From Corynebacterium sp. p3-SID1241 (GTDB lineage Bacteria > Actinomycetota > Actinomycetes > Mycobacteriales > Mycobacteriaceae), in the NCBI GenBank assembly GCA_025144025.1, contig JALXWS010000019.1, positions 1 through 50,817 on the forward strand: DNA of 50,817 nt, read 5' to 3'. Positions within the stretch are counted from its first letter, which is position 1. Every line of letters starts with the position of its first letter. The position numbers and the translations under genes were made by a program. Positions 45,921 to 50,817 of the stretch are shown one piece after another. The notes under the pieces were generated by a model, which searched no databases, was not told where the DNA came from, and was given only the letters and a program-made list of their open reading frames with translations.

Positions 45921-47936
45921 ATGTCTCAGTCTTCCCATCTTCCGCATTTCCGCACGTGGCTCGCCTCCCTTGACGAAGAAGAGCTGGCGACAATCCTCCG
46001 CAACCGGCCGGATGTGCTCAATCCGCTACCCCCGAGCATCGCCGCGCTCGCTACCCGCCTGCTACTGCGCACTTCTATCGCGCGGGCGCTCATGAACTGC
46101 ACTGCACGGCAGCTTGCGGAAATTGAAGACATCGCGCGCCGCGGAGGGGAACTCGAAGAAGTAGAAGACCTTAATCCGGATATCACCCGCCAGCTCAAGG
46201 AGCGCGGCCTGGCCTACGGCAACGTCCTCATTCCGCCGGAGGTCATGCCTGCCCTGCCCACGGGCTGGTCCCTCCTCGAGCAGGTCCGAGTCAGCCCCGA
46301 AGACATCTCTCAGCTGCCAGCCGAAGAGCGGAAGGTCCTCGAGACCCTTTCCCGCTCCAATGGCCTCGGCACCACGCGGGATGCGGCCATCGATGCGGAT
46401 CCGGCCCGGCCGATTCCGCGGCTCATCGCCAAGCAGCTGCTGCAACGCGTAGACGCAACCACCGTCCGCCTGCCACGCGCCGTGCACCTTGCGCTTAACG
46501 GAAAGTCCACCGCCCCGATCCCAGTAGAGGGAATCACCGAATCCCCCGCCCCGGATTCCAAGGCCGATGATGCCGGCACCGCCGCCGGATTATCCGCCGT
46601 GCGAGGCATGCAGCGTGTCATTGATTCCCTTGGCGCACGGCCGATTGAACTCCTCAAGGACAAGACGGTGGGCGTTCGCCAGCTCACCAATTTGAGCAAA
46701 GCCCTCAACATCAACGAAGGAGAGCTGCGCCGCCTCATTGAACTCGGCATGAGCGCCCGTCTGCTCAACCGCGGCGAACCGAAAAACATGGAGGGCAATT
46801 TCCTCACCCCCACGGAGCTCTCCCAGGACTGGCTCGATGCGAACCTCGCAGAAAAGTGGCAGCTCCTGCTCGAGGCGTGGACTATCTCCACATGGACTAA
46901 GGAGGGGCGTACGCTGGCGCACACCAATGACCGGCTGCCGGGATTCCGGGATAAGGTCCTGGAGGTCTACCTGCGCGGGGCGAAACCTACCTTCGAGGAG
47001 GCCCTGCGCTTCCACTTCCCGCTCTTCGCCACACATACCTCGGATGAGACCATCGCCGATCTCCGCGCGGAAGCCGAGTGGATCGGTGCCATCGCCTTGG
47101 AGCGCCCCACTAGCATACTAATCGAGGGCCCCGAGGCAGCCGCCCGGCTCACCCCAGACACCGTCAACTATTTCCTCATCCAGGCTGATATGACCGTATT
47201 GGTTCCCGGCCCGCTCGATCCAGTAACCCACCAAAGGCTCGAATCCGTAGCCGATCTCGAATCCCCCGGCCTGGCCAGCGTCTATCGCATCTCGGACGCT
47301 TCCCTGCGCCGCGGACTCGATCGTGGCATGACGGGAGAGGAAATACACGCTTTCTTCGCCGACCACGGAGAAGTACCGCAGACGCTGGAGTTCCATATCG
47401 GGGACGTCGCCAAGCGCCATGGCACCCTGCGCTCTGGGCCGGCGCTGTCCTACCTGCGCAGCGAGGATCCGGCTCTCCTCCAGATTGCGCTCAAGGCTGC
47501 GCCTTTGCGCCTGCTCGCGCCCACCGTCGCGGTTTCTCAATTACCCGTGCACGACCTACTGGAGCGCCTGCGCGAGCACGGACTTTCCCCTGCCGCAGAG
47601 GACGAAAACGGCGCCAGCCTTACCGTCGCACCCGAACCAGCCACCCTGCCGACCCCCACCGCGCGACGGGCCACCGCTTTGCCGGATATTGCGAAGGCCA
47701 TGCGCAACCTGCGTGATGACACCGCCCCTACTACTCCCAGCCTCGATATAGTCCACGCAGCCGCGCGCACTGCCCGACCGATCATGATTGGCTATGCGGA
47801 TAAAAACGGCAACGAAAAGAAGCGCACCGTCACCCCGCTGACCGTCGCGGGTGGGCAGATCGACGCCCGTGCGGCCGATGGCTCTACCATCCGGTTTCCC
47901 TTGCACCGAATCACCTCCGTTACGCTGGAGCCATGA
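45921..47936 (+). CDS. Helicase-associated protein (XPB N-terminal domain-like)
   Basis: Large protein of 671 residues from the ATG at 45921 (a TTG four codons earlier is the alternative). It lacks Walker motifs. The C-terminal part resembles the helicase C-terminal-associated domain found next to XPB (VNYFLIQADMTVLVPGPLDPVTHQRLESVADLES, then YRISDASLRRGLDRGMTGEEIHAFF). N-terminal half has repeated winged-helix-like segments. Its stop overlaps the XPB start (ATGA), so the pair is translationally coupled; it probably partners XPB in DNA repair or transcription. Confidence 0.85.
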   Translation: MSQSSHLPHFRTWLASLDEEELATILRNRPDVLNPLPPSIAALATRLLLRTSIARALMNCTARQLAEIEDIARRGGELEEVEDLNPDITRQLKERGLAYGNVLIPPEVMPALPTGWSLLEQVRVSPEDISQLPAEERKVLETLSRSNGLGTTRDAAIDADPARPIPRLIAKQLLQRVDATTVRLPRAVHLALNGKSTAPIPVEGITESPAPDSKADDAGTAAGLSAVRGMQRVIDSLGARPIELLKDKTVGVRQLTNLSKALNINEGELRRLIELGMSARLLNRGEPKNMEGNFLTPTELSQDWLDANLAEKWQLLLEAWTISTWTKEGRTLAHTNDRLPGFRDKVLEVYLRGAKPTFEEALRFHFPLFATHTSDETIADLRAEAEWIGAIALERPTSILIEGPEAAARLTPDTVNYFLIQADMTVLVPGPLDPVTHQRLESVADLESPGLASVYRISDASLRRGLDRGMTGEEIHAFFADHGEVPQTLEFHIGDVAKRHGTLRSGPALSYLRSEDPALLQIALKAAPLRLLAPTVAVSQLPVHDLLERLREHGLSPAAEDENGASLTVAPEPATLPTPTARRATALPDIAKAMRNLRDDTAPTTPSLDIVHAAARTARPIMIGYADKNGNEKKRTVTPLTVAGGQIDARAADGSTIRFPLHRITSVTLEP

Positions 47937-49558
47937 ATGGACCATTGATTGTGCAGTCGGATAAGACCGTCCTGCTCGAGGTGGATCACGCACAAGCCGC
48001 CGAGGCCCGCGCCGCGCTCGCTCCTTTTGCGGAGCTGGAGCGCGCCCCCGAGCACGTGCACACCTACCGCATCACCCCACTTGCGCTGTGGAATGCCCGC
48101 GCGGCCGGACACGACGCTGAGCAGGTCGTCGACGTCCTGGAAAACTACTCCCGCTTTCCAGTCCCCCAAGCCCTGCTTATCGACGTCGCCGAAACCATGT
48201 CCCGCTACGGCCGCGTCCGCCTCCACGCTCACCCGGCCCATGGCCTCATCATCGAGTCCGATGAGCCGCCCATCCTGGAAGAACTCTCCCGCGGCGCTAC
48301 CGGAAAACTCCTCGGCGCGCGCATCGACGCGAATTCCATCGCCGTCCCTCCCTCGGAGCGCGGCCGCCTCAAGCAGGCCCTGCTCAAGGCAGGCTGGCCG
48401 GCCGAGGATCTCGCCGGCTACGTCGATGGCGAGTCCCATCCAATCGCCCTCAATCACGACGGCTGGCAGCTGCGTGATTATCAGCAGTACGCCACCGAGG
48501 CCTTTTGGTCCGGCGGCTCCGGCGTCGTCGTACTGCCGTGCGGCGCTGGCAAAACCATCGTCGGCGCGGCTGCGATGGCCAAGGCGGAATCCACCACGCT
48601 CATCCTGGTCACCAATACCGTCGCCGGCCGACAGTGGCGCGACGAGCTCCTGCGCCGCACCACCCTGACCGAAAACGAAATAGGCGAATACTCCGGCGAA
48701 AAGAAGGAAATCAAGCCGATCACCATCGCTACCTACCAGGTAGTCACACGCAAAACGAAGGGCGAATACCGGGCCCTCGAGCTCTTCGATTCCCGCGATT
48801 GGGGCCTCATCATCTACGACGAGGTCCACCTCCTTCCCGCCCCAGTGTTCCGCATGACATCGGACCTGCAATCGCGGCGTCGACTAGGGCTTACCGCTAC
48901 CCTCGTGCGCGAGGACGGCCGAGAGGGTGACGTCTTCTCCCTCATCGGTCCGAAGCGTTACGACGCCCCGTGGAAAGAGCTCGAGATGGCCGGCTATATC
49001 GCCACCGCCGAATGCATCGAGGTCCGTGTGGACATGGACGCAGAGGAACGCATGCTGTACGCCACCGCCCAACCTCGCGACCGTTACCGCATCGCCGCCC
49101 AAGCCGCCGCCAAGCTCCATGCAGTAGACAAGATTCTGGCCCGGCACCCACAGCAGACGCTCATCATCGGCGGTTACGTCGACCAGCTCAAGGAGCTTGG
49201 CGCGCATCTCGACGCCCCCGTTATCGACGGCTCCACCTCCACCGCCAAACGCGAGCGCCTCTTCCAACAATTCCGGGACGGCACGCTCCCTGTACTCGTC
49301 GTGTCCAAGGTGGCCAATTTCTCCATCGATCTTCCCGAGGCCGCCTTGGCCATCCAGGTCTCCGGCACCTTCGGCTCCCGCCAAGAAGAGGCTCAACGCC
49401 TCGGCCGACTACTCCGCCCGAAGGAAGAAGAGGCTCTCTTTTACTCGCTGGTCACCCGCGATAGCCTCGACGCGGACTACGCCGTGCACCGCCAACGCTT
49501 CCTCGCCGAGCAGGGATATGCCTACCGGCTTATCGACGCACTAGACTTAGAACAATGA
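47933..49558 (+). CDS. XPB/Ssl2-type DNA repair helicase
   Basis: Superfamily 2 helicase of 541 residues. The N-terminal 180 residues hold the XPB damage-recognition-like domain. Walker A is G204-A-G-K-T208, motif II is D296-E-V-H299, the RLGLTATLVREDGRE motif and RED motif (R-E-D) match XPB, and the C-terminal QRLGRLLRPK is motif VI. Bacterial and archaeal XPBs unwind 3'-5' and often work with Bax1-like nucleases; no nuclease lies here. It overlaps both neighbours by ATGA-type junctions, forming a three-gene coupled operon. Confidence 0.93.
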   Translation: MNGPLIVQSDKTVLLEVDHAQAAEARAALAPFAELERAPEHVHTYRITPLALWNARAAGHDAEQVVDVLENYSRFPVPQALLIDVAETMSRYGRVRLHAHPAHGLIIESDEPPILEELSRGATGKLLGARIDANSIAVPPSERGRLKQALLKAGWPAEDLAGYVDGESHPIALNHDGWQLRDYQQYATEAFWSGGSGVVVLPCGAGKTIVGAAAMAKAESTTLILVTNTVAGRQWRDELLRRTTLTENEIGEYSGEKKEIKPITIATYQVVTRKTKGEYRALELFDSRDWGLIIYDEVHLLPAPVFRMTSDLQSRRRLGLTATLVREDGREGDVFSLIGPKRYDAPWKELEMAGYIATAECIEVRVDMDAEERMLYATAQPRDRYRIAAQAAAKLHAVDKILARHPQQTLIIGGYVDQLKELGAHLDAPVIDGSTSTAKRERLFQQFRDGTLPVLVVSKVANFSIDLPEAALAIQVSGTFGSRQEEAQRLGRLLRPKEEEALFYSLVTRDSLDADYAVHRQRFLAEQGYAYRLIDALDLEQ

Positions 49559-50178
49559 AAATCTTCAAGTTCGACGTAGACGAGTCCTTTGCCAAGGCCA
49601 ATAACGAGCTCTTGCGCGATTCCAACCGCCTTCGCATCTCCGGCCTCGTGCTGGGCATCCTGCTCATCATCGGCGGCGCGGCCATCTGGTGGGGATTTTC
49701 CTGGGGAATTACCATCGGCCTCGGTATGATTCTATTCGGAATCATGGTGGCTATCGTCGGCTTCGCAGCCGCACGTAAAGTTGGCACCGCCCAACAGCTC
49801 TATGACTCCTATCCCCTTGCTCCGGCCGTCATCGCTGAGGTCAACGAACGCGACATGGTCCTCCTAGCCTTGGTCAATACCAACGTGGATCCTTCCTTGC
49901 CTCCCCGCTGGGCCGCTTGCCTGCGCACCGTGACCGCTATTCCCGGCACTCAGCGCACCGTAGGCACCAAGGTTCCCGTCGCCGCTGTTTCCGGCCGCGC
50001 GGATAACAACCACTGGCAGCAAATCACCCCGATGCCTATCGCCTGGGGCACCCCCGACGCCGAAACCGTCACCATCGCCCGAAAGTCCATCCCCCAGGAG
50101 GAATGGCAGCGCCTCGAGCGCGCCCGCAAGCGCCTTTCCGACGTGAAGGCCACGAAGTTCGACCTCCTCGTACTCTAA
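49555..50178 (+). CDS. DUF3239 membrane protein
   Basis: Membrane-associated protein of 207 residues with a cytoplasmic N-terminus, two adjacent helices (SGLVLGILLIIGGAAIWWG and ITIGLGMILFGIMVAIVGF) and a soluble C-terminal domain (PLAPAVIAEVNERDMVLLALVNTN). DUF3239 is actinobacterial and of unknown role. Its ATG overlaps the XPB stop (ATGA). A membrane protein coupled to a repair helicase is unexpected, so shared function is not certain. Confidence 0.85.
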   Translation: MKIFKFDVDESFAKANNELLRDSNRLRISGLVLGILLIIGGAAIWWGFSWGITIGLGMILFGIMVAIVGFAAARKVGTAQQLYDSYPLAPAVIAEVNERDMVLLALVNTNVDPSLPPRWAACLRTVTAIPGTQRTVGTKVPVAAVSGRADNNHWQQITPMPIAWGTPDAETVTIARKSIPQEEWQRLERARKRLSDVKATKFDLLVL

Positions 50179-50429
50179 AGCACCATAAGGCTATTTGGTT
50201 CACTACCACGTGCTCATGAGAAATAACCGATGCTCCACTTCCATGAGATCTCACCCATTAGCCTGAATAAAGCCCCATCTCCTGCCAAGGACAGCGCGAA
50301 CGCGCAATGCACTCGGATACTCGGTTTAGGGCATGCTTTGTAGCTCGGTAGCCCTCGAAAAGAGACCGAGTAAAGCACTGAACATGCAGCCATACCTGCG
50401 CGATCAAACCGCGGGCTCCGGCCTACTCC
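50179..50429. other. Intergenic stretch
   Basis: No gene or clear terminator is visible between DUF3239 and the HNH endonuclease gene. Confidence 0.5.
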
Positions 50430-50817
50430 CTAGCCCTCCTTTCTTTTTGTTCGTTGTTGTTGGTGTGTGAGGTATTGGGCCCAGGTGTGGTTCCAGTGGG
50501 TTTGGTGTGTGGCTAGTGGGCCGGTGGGGTGGTCTAGTTGGTAGGTGCCGTCGTGGTGGAGCCAGGCGATGGTGCCGGTGATGGGGTCGAGGATGTAGCA
50601 GATTCTGCGGTCGGTTTTGATGTTGTGGTGGTGTTGGCAGAGGTTGACTAAATTGTCCGGGCTGGTGGGCCCGCCGAGGTGGTATTCGATGCGGTGGTCG
50701 AGTTGGCACCTAGTGGCGGGGACGGTGCAGCCAGGCCAACGGCAGGTAGCGTCTCTGCCTTGGGTGAAGGCGCGGATATCGGTGCTGGGGGTGTAGGAGT
50801 CTACCTCGTCGGCTTTA
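50430..50817 (-). CDS. HNH endonuclease, DUF222-type, C-terminal part
   Basis: Only the end of this gene lies in the window; its start is beyond the right edge. The frame starting at 50816 encodes 128 residues: the HNH fold with Cys pair CRWPGCT, the metal-binding DHRIEYHLGG and NLVNLCQHHHNIKTD, all intact. Long DUF222/HNH proteins of this kind are multicopy in corynebacteria and are often associated with mobile DNA, so exact copies may exist elsewhere. The stop is the tag complementary to 50430-50432. The overlapping 101-residue frame at 50404-50709 is a shadow. Confidence 0.9.
   Translation of the reverse strand, partial: KADEVDSYTPSTDIRAFTQGRDATCRWPGCTVPATRCQLDHRIEYHLGGPTSPDNLVNLCQHHHNIKTDRRICYILDPITGTIAWLHHDGTYQLDHPTGPLATHQTHWNHTWAQYLTHQQQRTKRKEG

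Noticed and set aside
50404..50709. 101-residue Pro/His-rich ORF at the right edge
   Set aside because: It is an alternative frame of the HNH endonuclease, which has intact motifs in the other frame.

Overview
The window looks like chromosomal DNA of a Corynebacterium. Gene content and order match what I remember of corynebacterial chromosomes: citrate synthase beside phosphoserine aminotransferase and FKBP, mctC with its small DUF485 partner, pgi/chorismate mutase/pcrA, an Rpf-type muralytic protein, SepH, a mycoredoxin and actinobacterial DUF families. Most of the sequence is GC-rich, many genes start within a few bases of a -10-like hexamer (candidate leaderless transcripts), and neighbouring genes are tightly packed or overlap. 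All assignments come from reading the translations; no database search was run.

Layout. 1-7.4 kb: a secreted M23 peptidase, PcrA helicase, chorismate mutase, a YuiF-type permease and pgi. 7.5-9.7 kb: an AT-richer two-gene cassette of unknown function, whose second protein ends in what looks like an Imm51-type immunity domain. 9.8-18.3 kb: YccF membrane protein, Nei-type DNA glycosylase, the long helicase Lhr, then cysQ-thyA-folA-mycoredoxin. 18.33 kb: tRNA-Arg(CCU). 18.4-28.5 kb: an accessory island containing a transposase-like remnant, an AT-rich multi-pass membrane protein, a complete type I restriction-modification operon (hsdM-hsdS-hsdR), a decayed stretch, a DUF2871 membrane protein and a PH/SHOCT-like protein. 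From about 28.5 kb: a DJ-1/PfpI protein, OsmC, a Tat-exported DUF1906 protein, a beta-lactamase-fold lipoprotein, mctC with its partner, an aldo/keto reductase, FKBP, gltA, serC, sepH, a TrmH-type methyltransferase, a purine permease and DUF3027. 42.9-50.2 kb: glutamine cyclotransferase-like lipoprotein, DUF2771, cold-shock protein, Rpf, a 61-residue protein and a translationally coupled operon of a helicase-associated protein, XPB helicase and DUF3239. The right edge cuts an HNH endonuclease gene.

How the parts connect. DNA repair is strongly represented (PcrA, Lhr, Nei, XPB). thyA and folA form one folate/dTMP unit with cysQ and a mycothiol-dependent redoxin. The central-carbon genes gltA and mctC have upstream sequences resembling GlxR, RamA and RamB sites. 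Cell-wall remodelling is represented by the M23 peptidase (with a good MtrA-like box upstream) and Rpf. The parts least explained by known families are the 7.5-9.7 kb cassette and the AT-rich membrane protein next to the type I system.
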